DNA from: Acorus gramineus
Taxonomy: Eukaryota; Streptophyta; Magnoliopsida; Acorales; Acoraceae
Assembly (NCBI GenBank): GCA_030737835.1
Contig: CM060852.1
Span: forward strand, 4,827,813 to 4,891,812
DNA: 64,000 nucleotides
Direction: 5' to 3'
In this document: one piece after another, positions 47,900 to 59,360 of the stretch
How the letters are laid out: each line of letters begins with the position of its first letter
Position numbering within the stretch: position 1 is the first letter of the stretch
Program-made: the position numbers and the translations under genes
The notes under the pieces: model-generated
Databases searched by the model: none
Told to the model about the DNA's origin: nothing
The model's input: only the letters and a program-made list of their open reading frames with translations

Positions 47900-49040
47900 G
47901 CCGTATTTTTATAACTCCTGGTAAATAAGGCCGATGTATTTTATTTCTTGTTATGTGTGAAGATTGTCCTGACTTTACATTATTATGATATAAATTTGTC
48001 ATCAGATCATGTGAATATTTTTTTTTTAGTAGAAGAAAACTTTTAAAATAGATGGTGACCATTTAGTTTACATTGAAGTCATCAAGCAGAGAAGTCTGGA
48101 AAAATAATCTTCTCTGTAATTGCAAACCCAAAACCCTTTCATAAGGGTGATTTAAAAAAAATTTAAGGCGACATGTTGTAAATATTTATGTAGAGGTCAA
48201 ATTATTATTATTGTTAGCAAAAAAAATTTAAGTTAATAATGTTTTGCAAAAGTTTGGGTTGTGTTTGAAAATGCCTTTTTTAGAATCTGCATTGAAAAGG
48301 AATATTTTAAAATCATTTCTAAAATTTTTAAGCCAACTTTTCTTTAAAAAGGTGAGAAATAAGCTGTTGTTTTTTTAATATTATTTCATATTGGATGAAA
48401 TAATTGCAGTTTCTTTGCAGTTTCTTAAAGTAATATAAACGTTTTTAGCATTGGATCATCAAACACTTAAATGTGTTTAAAAAGGAAAATTCATTTTTGC
48501 ACTCTCTTTTACACATCTGACATGTTTTAAATTCTGAGATATATACATTAATATAATTTTTTTTATATTTTCTATAAATGAGTTAGTACACAAAGTGGAG
48601 TATACACCATTTGTTTATAAAAATATATCTAACATATCACATCTATCATATCATACACGTACTTCATACATATTCCGAATCATGAAACAAAAAGTTAATT
48701 TAACGTTTTTCAAAATTGTCAATTAAACAAAAAAATTGTTTATTATGTAAAGAACTATCTATCCTAATTGATGTATATTAGTGATATAATGGACAATAGT
48801 AGAATTTTTAATAGAAAAAGAATGGCTCAAATGAATATTGACTATAAATAATCTTGAGTTTAAATTTAATTCAATTTATTTCAATTAATTCCTTTTTTCC
48901 TTTTTGGTGAAGTGAAATCAAATGTAAACCAAATTAAATCGGCTTAATAATATTTTAATCCATATCCAAACCAACGAAAACTAAGGATCCAAACCTAAAA
49001 AAATCAGTTATGATATGTTCGGATTTGCTTTAATTGAAAT
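47900..49040. other. AT-rich intergenic, nothing recognised
   Basis: No coding signal. 48490-48660 has ATATACAT/ATACACC-type blocks loosely like repeat families R1/R2 but too weak to assign. Confidence 0.5.
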
Positions 49041-49044
49041 AATC

Positions 49045-49860
49045 CCTTCAAAAACTGTTACTTGCAATACAAGGAGACACTGCTTTTGATGTGCCATATA
49101 TTCTTAGAACACGTGATTTTATTTTTACAATAATCTCACTGGACTTGATATGTGACACTTCATGTGTATATGTGACACTTCATGTGTCTAGTGCATGAGA
49201 TTTGTAATATTTCTAACCATATATGAGTTCTCCATTGAGGACTAATATTCTGATTAGATTTCATCTCAGCATCCTACCTCAACAGTGGCGTAGATGTCCC
49301 TCATATACAGGATTATTATAGGCTTTGGTGGAGGCCACTAGGGCCAATGTTTTTTTTTTTTTGAGTAAATTGTAGACATATCTATTTCATTAATAAATCA
49401 AATAGACAATGTCTGAATTGGGGATGAGAGAAAATAAAAACAAAAACAATCCAGATTGAACCTGATAAGACGCAAAGCAAAAAACAATAGGCCCGGTAGA
49501 CAAGATATCTACCCGAAAAAACCTACTTGTCACACCACTCGCATGAAGTCCTCGCTTAAGGTAATGCGGGTCGCCCCCGCCAACCCTATACCCCATTCGT
49601 TGATACTTTGGCGCACCATCTCCCACCAGGGCCAGTGTTATTACCATGGTCACCACCATAGTCTTGAGTAGCATGTATTTTCCTCCCTTCACCCTTCTCT
49701 ATATGCATCAGAGAAAAAGAAATATAAAATTTTAGAAAAAAAGAAAACATGCACAATTTGTGTCATTTAAGATGTTCACTTACAAATCCATAATTATCAT
49801 GTCCAAGTATAGCTTATCATCATACAAACAAAACGTGTTTATATTTAAAAAGGAAAATGA
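49045..49860 (-). pseudogene. Cell-wall-type protein paralogue A, LINE-disrupted relic
   Basis: The - strand has an intron-like stretch (above 49698), an acceptor, then exon-2 sequence KGEGRKIHATQDYGGDHGNN, parallel to KDGVMNGYTSQDYGG in the intact gene at 61767-62738. The exon is interrupted by a 273-bp LINE fragment (49350-49622) and resumes at 49291-49349, where it soon hits stops. The 3' flank (49045-49290) matches the flank of copy B. No exon 1 with a signal peptide was found upstream. It is dead as a protein gene. Confidence 0.7.
49350..49622 (-). mobile_element. 5'-truncated LINE inserted in paralogue A exon
   Basis: A 3' LINE tail on the - strand: decayed coding end, T-rich UTR, TTATTAATGAAATAGA, then poly(A) (T run 49350-49362 on + strand). 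Flanking 15-bp duplications CCACTAGGGCCAATG (49335-49349) and CCACCAGGGCCAGTG (49623-49637) differ at two positions, so the insertion is not very young. Confidence 0.8.
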
Positions 49861-50379
49861 CATGTCCAGTTTGTTTGCAGTCATGTATGTCATCCTTATT
49901 TCTTTTTAGGGATAAATCAAAATAACAAACCCCCCCTAGTTAGAATTTTGTTGAGAGATAATGAATATTACATGACTATTCTGCTTGGTTAATCCTAGCA
50001 GAATTTGTTAAAAACAAATTCGTTGAAAACACAATATACCAAAAATCACCTATAATTTGTTAAAATTGCGGAAACCCTTTGTAAATGATGATTTCACATT
50101 TCCAAATAGATTACAAAACCTTTTTCGGAGGGGTAAAATCGTCATTTATAAATTTTTTTTTTAACACATTGTAAAGGGTTTTTGGTATCTTGTATTTTCA
50201 ATGAGGATTAACCAAACTGAGGGGGATATATAAATTTCAGGAAAAGACGGAAAGCGCTCATGAGGAGGAAGCGCGACGGGACTCCAATTCCCTTTCCCTT
50301 CATAGACGTCAAGAGTGAAACTATTCAATTTTCATGTCATGCACTACCAAATATGAACATGAGGTTATAGACATAATCA

Positions 50380-50930
50380 CTTCAAAAACTGTTAGTTGCA
50401 ATACAAGAAGACACAGCTTGGATGCGCCATTTATTCTTTACATCACCCTTTAATTTTATTGTAATCCCATGCCATCAGTATACCTTGTCTTCTATCGGGA
50501 ATCGATGAGTGACACCTCATGAGTCCAGTACATTAGATTATTAGTATTTTTGATTATATATATATGTTAGTTCTTTATATAAAAGACTGACGAGATCTGA
50601 ATTCTATTTTTTCGTACTACGTCAACCCTGGCTTGGAGGAGTTCCGCTAAATCCAGGGATCCCTCCATTGGAAGTGTCGGGGGCAGAGGGCCACAAGGGT
50701 TAGGTGTTGTACTCAATCACCATGGACTTTCTCAATGGTATATCTGTTCCTCTCTTCACCATTCTCTGTAAGCATCAAACAATTTTTTTTTAAGAAAAAA
50801 GATCGACATGCACAATTTTTGTGTCAATTAAGATTTATTTCATTTATAATAAGCTTAAAAATCGATATTTATCATATGCATGTATAGGTTATCATCAAAT
50901 ACAAAACGTTTATTAATTTAAAAATGAAAA
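50380..50930 (-). pseudogene. Cell-wall-type protein paralogue B, decayed relic
   Basis: The intron end CTTACAG and the exon-2 start KNGEERNRYTIEKVHGD followed by a stop are recognisable from 50765 downward. The 3' flank 50380-50620 aligns with 49045-49290 (shared CAAAAACTGTTA, TTGCAATACAAG, GTGACAC). Exon 1 is missing. A solo LTR lies just upstream at 50951-51420. Confidence 0.6.
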
Positions 50931-50950
50931 ATGTTAGCTAACTTTCTTTG

Positions 50951-51420
50951 TGTTGGGATTATGTCTCAATCCGGTGTATTAACATTGGATGGTCACAATA
51001 AAATCAAATTAGGGTGGGCACCTAATTGATACAATAATTAAGATTTAATTTTAATTAAAATATAAAGTGAATCTTTTCAAATCAGGGAAATAGATTTGTT
51101 TGTTAGAAGATTACTTAGAGAGAAAGTTATTTATTTTATAAATATCTTCTAGGGTTCCAATGTAAAACTTGGCTTGGCACGTACATATAAAATGTAGATC
51201 CATATGAAAGAGGTTGAGAGGGTTCAAGAGATGATAACTCACGAGAGAGTTTATAAGGCTTTTTTTGTATCTCAACTATCATAGTGGATTCTTTGTTTTC
51301 GCCCCGTGGATGTAGGCCTAAGCCGAACCACAAATTTTTGTGTTCTTCGTGTAATGGTGTTCCGTTTTTATGTTCGATCTCGTCTTTTATTGAATGCTTT
51401 CTGGGATACGTTTCCCAACA
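50951..51420 (+). mobile_element. Solo LTR, Copia-type (fossil)
   Basis: 470 bp, starting TGTTGGGATT and ending TTTCCCAACA, so the TGTTGGGA...TCCCAACA ends are inverted. The 3' part GTGGATGTAGGCC...CCGAACCAC is typical of plant Copia LTRs. The flanks are CTTTG and GTTTG, a 5-bp target duplication with one difference. No internal region is present, so the element was lost by LTR-LTR recombination. Confidence 0.85.
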
Positions 51421-51539
51421 GTTTGCAGCCCAGCCCGCCTTTCATCTCCAACCATTATGATTTTTTATAAGTATATTCTTGCTTAATGAAATACATATAG
51501 TATTATGAAAAGTATAAACCTAGATAAATCAATAATTTT

Positions 51540-52310
51540 TTCATACCCCATTATTTGAAATGGGGATGAGTGTGATGGGGCATGGGGACCCGCCGCTAGT
51601 GCAGGGGCATATAGGTCATGAGGATGTGAGATGGGGTAGAGAGGTTAGGTTTTCAAAGAGGGCCTTTGACAAGGGATAAACATGATGGCAGGTAGCCGTG
51701 AGGGGAGGTGGGGTATGTAGGTTACAGAGCAATAGGGGAATAGGTGGTGGGTGGGACCCGTCACCAGAGCGGGGCGTGTATGTCACGGGGTGACAGGGAG
51801 ACTTGCAAAGGTAACATGTGCAAATTGGGGTGGAGTGTGCTAATTAATTAAGAGGCATGTGCAAACGGAGTTGGTTTACATGTATTTTAAATTCTTAATT
51901 ATTTTATTATAAGGACGTGCAAAATGACATGAGATGTGTAAATAAAGGCACCCTTTTCCATATCATACACCAAACATGAGAGGTTTCAATCATCACAAAT
52001 CTTTTTTGCGCAAACATAATCACTTCAAATGCTTTTAGTTAACTGCAATATAATACAATGAGAGATTTTTTGGATGTGGCCTTTAATTATTACAATATCA
52101 CGCATATGATAGATGAGATTTCAAGTTTGACATGTGTATATGTTTGCATACTTGAAACCTTATTTATGGCGAATATGCGGAGTGATCACGCGCAATTAAT
52201 GAAGATTATAAAAAATAGTTGGAGAGATGATATTATGTTGTATAAGATGGAATACTTGAGTCGTGCATTTGAAGTCAAGCAGAGCTGATTCTGCATGTGA
52301 TGGGGAAAGG
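51540..52310 (-). pseudogene. Paralogue C: flanks without a gene body
   Basis: 51540-52105 matches the 3' flank of the intact gene (61025-61645: AATGGGGATGAGTG, GGGCGGGGCATGTA-type blocks, GAGAGGTTTCAA, CATCACAAATC). 52128-52290 then matches the promoter side of that gene (62775-62945: CATATGTTTGCATAC, CTTATTTAT, GAAGTCAAGCAGAGCT). The whole transcribed gene is missing between, a deletion of more than 1 kb relative to the intact copy. Confidence 0.7.
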
Positions 52311-52604
52311 GAGGGGTTGGTGGTGGTGGGGAGGGTAAAAGCGACATTTGAAGGGACATATATGTTTACATTTTTCATTGAATATAGAGATTTAATTGGA
52401 TGATGTTTTTAAAACCTGAATAACATAGCATAATATTTATAAAATATTTAATTTTATTAACAGATTTTTAACTGAGAGTTTTATTTAAATTTATCTATAT
52501 ATTTACATGGGGTTATATGATAGTCTCTCTCAGATATTAAAAAGGAACTATCATTTAAATCTAAAAATTAAAACCTAAATACGAAAAAAAAAGAGGGATC
52601 GATT

Positions 52605-52712
52605 ACTATTCGAAGTCACCGTCTGTCTTATCTTTCACTAATAGATTCGTGACAGATTTTTCCATGGAAAATGTTAGTACCGACCGTCGTCTCTGACCCA
52701 TACCATAATCAA
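52605..52712 (-). repeat. Dispersed repeat, inverted mate of 63885-63985
   Basis: On the - strand GGTATGGGTCAGAGACG, CATTTTCCATGGAAAA and GTCACGAATCT match 63885-63985 on the + strand in order and spacing. Confidence 0.7.
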
Positions 52713-53389
52713 CCCGACCAACTTCTACTCAAATAGGCCAACTTATGATCCCCAAAATCAACCCATCCCCATCAATTCCAAAAAAACAAAAAAATAGTAA
52801 TATAATAATAATAATAATAAAAAGAAAAAGGTCCACACATGCGTGGCGTGGGCTATAGGACGCATGATTAGGCGCATTTTACACATATAAATGTGCAAGT
52901 AATTAATAATAAAAAATAACATTTTTTTTTTTACCGCATTTAATTCTTTGGAAATTTGAATAATAAGGTTGGCCAACTGTCTCTTCACAAAGACTGCCGC
53001 TCTTTATAATTCGCCAACAGTCATTCTTCGCATAGAAAAACTAAATTTATGAACAGTTGCAAATCTGAATTGGAATGGATGCAATCATTCAATCAGGCAA
53101 CCTTTCAAGCCCTAAATAACTTTATATTACACATATTTGGATCATCAATTTTTACATCCTTCACATAGAGAGCTACTACATGCATATCTCCATTAGAGTT
53201 TTATTGTATTTTGAAAGTGCATCGTTTGCCTAGACCCTTTAGAATAACTATGTAAGGAAATGCCTCAAAACTCTGATTCGATCTTCTTATACATTATCAA
53301 CTTCCTCAACAGTGTGTGTGTGGTCCACACGCCTTTTTGTTAGCAATTGTGAGCAAAAGAACTAAACAAAGGTGAAACATCTAATGAGT

Positions 53390-54385
53390 GCCGTTACATA
53401 GTTTTTTTTTTCTAACTACATTTCCAATCTCATATCCGTCGATATAAAATTAACGGAGTATATACTCACATTATCAAGGTATATATTAAAATAGAATTTA
53501 TTTATATTTTATATAAATGCATTTATATAATTCATTAGTGCAGGGGCGGAGCCATGGGGGGGGACCCCTCAAAAAAGTTTATTGTTAATATATCCCTTTT
53601 GGAATGCTATTTCCCCCAACAAAATGGTTTAAATTTTGTATGCATGCCCTTTGAAGAGGTATTTTACACAATATTACTTTTTAAAATTTTATAGGAAAAT
53701 CATACAAAAGGACATTTATGCACAATTTAAACCCTTTTGATGGTTATATATGCAAAATCCCTAACCGAAAGAGTGTGTTTAAAATTCAAAAAATGTTACG
53801 TGCAGTCCCATTTGCATCCAGTTGATATGCGTACATTTGATTATTTCTGAAGTATATGCCTATATAATAAAATATATTCATCTTTTACAGAAATGAAATA
53901 CATACTCAAATATAATGAAATAAATGTGTATATTTTATTTATGTTTTTTATAATAGTGTAACATGTATTGCATTATCTGATTATATATATATATATATAT
54001 ATATATTACGTTAGACATGACAAATGCATATTGGGTTACCAAAAAGATTATAAATTATTCCAGATCACTCAATAAAGGAAAAGAAGTATAAAAAGTACAA
54101 AAACAATTTTTGATCTAAATCGTCGTTATTTCAAGGACTCGGTCATTATTCAATTGTCTTAATTTTATTTTAACTTATCATCTTCCTCTGTCTCTTGACC
54201 CTTCGCCCCCCCTGTTCTAATTCTTGGCTCCGCCCCTGTATTGGATAATATGTTTCATCATATTATATTCTCATAAAAGCATGCACCTCATTAAATGAGG
54301 CATACTATTTTTAAATAACTCAAAACACACGTAGACTGGAATTGAGGCTAAAAATGAAGATGTACGTAACATTATCCATAACGAG
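53390..54385 (+). repeat. AT-rich dispersed repeat R2, copy 2, split by an insertion
   Basis: 53390-53540 and 54239-54385 together match 37203-37465: GCCGTTACAT, ATATACTCACATTA, AATTCATT before the insertion; GTAGACTGGAATTGAGGC and GTAACATTATCC after. The intervening 698 bp is the CAGGGGCGGAGCC element. Confidence 0.6.
53541..54238. mobile_element. Non-autonomous TIR element CAGGGGCGGAGCCA
   Basis: 698 bp with exact 14-bp terminal inverted repeats, CAGGGGCGGAGCCA at the left and its reverse complement at the right. The C-A-G-G-G-G start is common in plant hAT elements; the flanking 8-mers (CATTAGTG and TATTGGAT) would be a badly decayed duplication. The interior is AT-rich with a (TA)n run (53982-54005), and no transposase. 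Confidence 0.75.
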
Positions 54386-54389
54386 TCTA

Positions 54390-55060
54390 TTGTTTAGGAC
54401 TTTGATAAAAATTAATTGGATTTATGTGATACGTTTTGAACGTGTATATATATACTGTGAGAGTCAATATGGAAGATTGAGAAGTCAACCTGAGGTTGTT
54501 TAGAGTTGTTTCTAACATTCTAATAAGTGATTGCCACTCGCTATCTTGACAGTTTCTTCACACGATTTCGTGCAATGTGCGTGAAATAAAATTAAATAAT
54601 GAACGGTTCCGTGTAATGTGCGTGAAATAAAATTAATGAATCTTTTAAAAAAATACACCAACAAAAAATAGAGTAAAATAATTCGATCAAACCCCTATAA
54701 TCTCAATGATTTCTTTCTATAATAAAAAAAATAAAATAGAACAAAATAGATGGACCCCAAACCACATGGCCACATCCCTATAACCCTACAAATAATATGA
54801 TATGTTAATAAATTCTCAAAAACAGTCCACCAATAAAATCATAAAATTAAATTAAATTAAAATGAAAATATACTCAATCGTTGATAACAATAGCTATTTA
54901 AGAATTATTTTATGAAAGATAATAAAATTTATGAAAGATAATAAAATTTAGTGAATATGTAACAAAGATTATTTTTCAATTAATTTTAATTACTTTGTTT
55001 GATAATATGATTTTATAGAAAATCTATCATCTATCTTGATATAGTCTTATGCAAGTGCAA
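54390..55060. other. AT-rich intergenic, nothing recognised
   Basis: Short local duplications only (GTGCGTGAAATAAAATTAA at 54579 and 54611; TTATGAAAGATAATAAAATT near 54910 and 54931). No coding signal. Confidence 0.5.
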
Positions 55061-55064
55061 CATT

Positions 55065-58000
55065 CTATTATATAAGGATAAAATAATCTCAATGATATAA
55101 ATATATATTTAAATGTGGAATTAAGAAAACGTATCACAATTAAATCATAGAGTGTTCACAACACAACGGTTCAGGGTGTTAGATGATATCTAATCTAATC
55201 TCGGTTGTTGCACAATTTTTTTTTTTGACGAGAATCTCATTTTTAAGATAATTGATCCAAAGGGATGAATGAACCCAAACAATACAAAAAATATAAAAAG
55301 AGCAATAAACACAAGAATTTATGTGCATGGTTTCCTCAACATGTGGTACATCCATGGACTCTGCACACGACCATTTATTATCGAAAAATGTGGTGTATAA
55401 AGCTCTTACAAATTCATCTCTCTTTCTCAAACCACTCGTTCTTCACTTTTGAAGATGCCTAGCTACAAACTTATTTATATAACATTCAAAGGGGAAGACA
55501 GACAGTCCAAGTTTTTAAAACATATTTATCAAATTAATTATAATTTTAAAATACATTAAAAAGAAAATCGGGAATTTAAACTAACATTAGAGGTGAAAAT
55601 CGTAACCGTCTCTTTAATTATGGAGATCAGTTATTGAAAAAGAAAGAAAAGAGTATAATAGGTATTAAGCCCATGCCACCATATGGGGCTTCCGATGGGG
55701 CCTAAAAATCATTATTGTTTTACTATATAAGGATAAAATAATCTCAATGATATAAATATACATTTAAATGTGGAGTTAAGAAAAAGTATCACAATTAAAT
55801 CATGGAGTGCTCATAACACAACAGTTCAGGGTTTTAGATGATATCTACTCTGATCCCGTTGTTGCAGGGAATTTTTTTTGACGAGAATCTCATTTTTAAG
55901 ATAATTGATCCAAAGGGATGAATGAACACAAACAATATAAAAGATATAAAAAGAGCAATAAACATAAGAATTTTTGTGCATGGTTTGGTACATCCATGGA
56001 CTCTGCACACGACCATTTATTATCGAAAAATGTGGTGTATAAAGCTCTTACAAATTCATCTCTCTGCTTTCTCAAACCACTCGTTCTTCACTTTTGAAGA
56101 TGCCTAGCTACAAACTTATTTATATAACATTCAAAGGGGAAGACAGACAGTCCAAGTTTTTAAAACATATTTATCAAATTAATTATAATTTTAAAATACA
56201 TTAAAAAAAAATCGGGAATTTAAACTAACATTAGAGGTGAAAATCGTAACCGTCTCTTTAATTATGGAGATCAGTTATTGAAAAAGAAAGAAAAGAGTAT
56301 AATAGGTATTAAGCCCATGCCACTTTATGGGGCTTCCGATGAGGCCTAAAAATCATTATTGTTCCACTATATAAGGATAAAATAATCTCAATGATATAAA
56401 TATACATTTAAATGTGGAGTTAAGAAAAAGTATCACAATTAAATCATGGAGTGCTCATAACACAACAGTTCAGGGTTTTAGATGATATCTACTCTGATCC
56501 CGTTGTTGCAGGGAATTTTTTTTGACGAGAATCTCATTTTTAAGATAATTGATCCAAAGGGATGAATGAACACAAACAATATAAAAGATATAAAAAGAGC
56601 AATAAACATAAGAATTTTTGTGCATGGTTTGGTACATCCATGGACTCTGCACACGACCATTTATTATAGAAAAATGTGGTGTATAAAGCTCTTACAAATT
56701 CATCTCTCTCTTTCTCAAACCACTCTTTCTCCACTTTTGAAGATGCCTAGCTACAAACTTATTTATATAACATTCAAAGGGATAGACAGATAGTCCAAGT
56801 TTTTAAAACATATTTATCAAATTAATTATAATTTTAAAATACATTAAAAAGAAAATCGGGAATTAAAACTAACATTAGAGGTGAAAATCGTAACCGTCTC
56901 TTTAATTATGGAGATCAGTTATTGAAAAAGAAAGAAAAGAGTATAATAGGTATTAAGCCCATGCCACCATATGGGGCTTCCGATGGGGCCTAAAAATCAT
57001 TATTGTTCTACTATATAAGGATAAAATAATCTCAATGATATAAATATACATTTAAATGTGGAGTTAAGAAAAAATATCACAATTAAATCAGGGAGTGCTC
57101 ATAACACAACAGTTCAGGGTTTTAGATGATATCTACTCTGATCCCGTTGTTGCAGGGAATTTTTTTTGACGAGAATCTCATTTTTAAGATAATTGATCCA
57201 AAGGGATGAATGAACACAAACAATATAAAAGATATAAAAAGAGCAATAAACATAAGAATTTATGTGCATGGTTTGGTACATCCATGGACTCTGCACACGA
57301 CCATTTATTATCGAAAAATGTGGTGTATAAAGCTCTTACAAATTCATCTCTCTTTCTCAAACCACTCTTTCTCCACTTTTGAAGATGCCTAGCTACAAAC
57401 TTATTTATATAACATTCAAAGGGATAGACAGATAGTCCAAGTTTTTAAAACATATTTATCAAATTAATTATAATTTTAAAATACATTAAAAAGAAAATCG
57501 AGAATTAAAACTAACATTAGAGGTGAAAATCGTAACCGTCTCTTTAATTATGGAGATCAGTTATTGAAAAAGAAAGAAAAGAGTATAATAGGTATTAAGC
57601 CCATGCCACCTTATGGGGCTTCCGATGGGGCCTAAAAATCATTATTGTTCTACTATATAAAGATAAAATAATCTCAATGATATAAATATACATTTAAATG
57701 TGGAGTTAAGAAAAAGTATCACAATTAAATCATGGAGTGCTCATAACACAACAGTTCAGGGTTTTAGATGATATCTACTCTGATCCCGTTGTTGCAGGGA
57801 ATTTTTTTTGACGAGAATCTCATTTTTAAGATAATTGATCCAAAGGGATGAATGAACACAAACAATATAAAAGATATAAAAAGAGCAATAAACATAAGAA
57901 TTTATGTGCATGGTTTGGTACATCCATGGACTCTGCACACGACCATTTATTATCGAAGAATGTGGTGTATAAAGCTCTTACAAATTCATCTCTCTCTTTC

Positions 58001-59360
58001 TCAAACCACTCGTTCTTCATTTTTGAAGATGCCTAGCTACAAACTTATTTATATAACATTCAAAGGGATAGACAGACAGTCCAAGTTTTTAAAATATATT
58101 TATCAAATTAATTATAATTTTAAAATACATTAAAAAAAAATCGGGAATTTAAACTAACATTAGAGGTGAAAATCGTAACCGTCTCTTTAATTATGGAGAT
58201 CAGTTATTGAAAAAGAAAGAAAAGAGTATAATAGGTATTAAGCCCATGCCACCTTATGGGGCTTCCGATGGGGCCTAAAAATCATTATTGTTTTACTATA
58301 TAAGGATAAAATAATCTCAATGATATAAATATACATTTAAATGTGGAGTTAAGAAAAAGTATCACAATTAAATCAGGGAGTGCTCATAACACAACAGTTC
58401 AGGGTTTTAAATGATATCTACTCTGATCCCGTTGTTGCAGGGAATTTTTTTTGACGAGAATCTCATTTTTAAGATAATTGATCCAAAGGGATGAATGAAC
58501 ACAAACAATATAAAAGATATAAAAAGAGCAATAAACATAAGAATTTATGTGCATGGTTTGGTACATCCATGGACTCTGCACACGACCATTTATTATCGAA
58601 AAATGTGGTGTATAAAGCTCTTACAAATTCATCTCTCTCTTTCTCAAACCACTCTTTCTCCACTTTTGAAGATGCCTAGCTACAAACTTATTTATATAAC
58701 ATTCAAAGGGATAGACAGACAGTCCAAGTTTTTAAAATATATTTATCAAATTAATTATAATTTTAAAATACATTAAAAAGAAAATCGGGAATTAAAACTA
58801 ACATTAGAGGTGAAAATAGTAACCGTCTCTTTAATTATGAAGATCAGTTATTGAAAAAGGAAGAAAAGAGTATAATAGGTATTAAGCCCATGCCACCATA
58901 TGGGGCTTCCGATGGGGCCTAAAAATCATTATTGTTTTACTATATAAGGATAAAATAATCTCAATGATATAAATATACATTTAAATGTGGAGTTAAGAAA
59001 AAGTATCACAATTAAATCATGGAGTGCTCATAACACAACAGTTCAGGGTTTTAGATGATATCTACTCTGATCCCGTTGTTGCAGGGAATTTTTTTTGACG
59101 AGAATCTCATTTTTAAGATAATTGATCCAAAGGGATGAATGAACACAAACAATATAAAAGATATAAAAAGAGCAATAAACATAAGAATTTATGTGCATGC
59201 TTTGGTACATCCATGGACTCTGCACACGACCATTTATTATAGAAAAATGTGGTGTATAAAGCTCTTACAAATTCATCTCTCTCTTTCTCAAACCACTCTT
59301 TCTCCACTTTTGAAGATGCCTAGCTACACACCTATTTATAACTTTGAAAGGGATATAAGA
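55065..59360 (-). mobile_element. Head-to-tail array of LTR-like units with 36-bp spacers (fossil)
   Basis: Complete units lie at 55206-55823, 55860-56467, 56504-57111, 57148-57753, 57790-58396 and 58433-59040, with partial units at 55065-55168 and 59077-59360. On the - strand each unit begins TGTTGTG and ends GCAACA, has a TATA box (TTATATAAATAAG) and LTR-like 3' sequence. Each 36-bp spacer holds ACGGGATCAGAGTAG, resembling the Copia primer-binding site TGGTATCAGAGC. Period is about 643 bp. No coding domains are present anywhere, so it is broken. Inner units are near-identical by eye; the left edge is more diverged. Confidence 0.8.

Noticed and set aside
49390-49692. 100-codon - strand frame starting MKGGKYMLLKTMVV as a secreted protein
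   Set aside because: It crosses a LINE insertion boundary and is out of frame with the conserved exon 2 reading (ATQDYGG); the apparent signal peptide is an accident.
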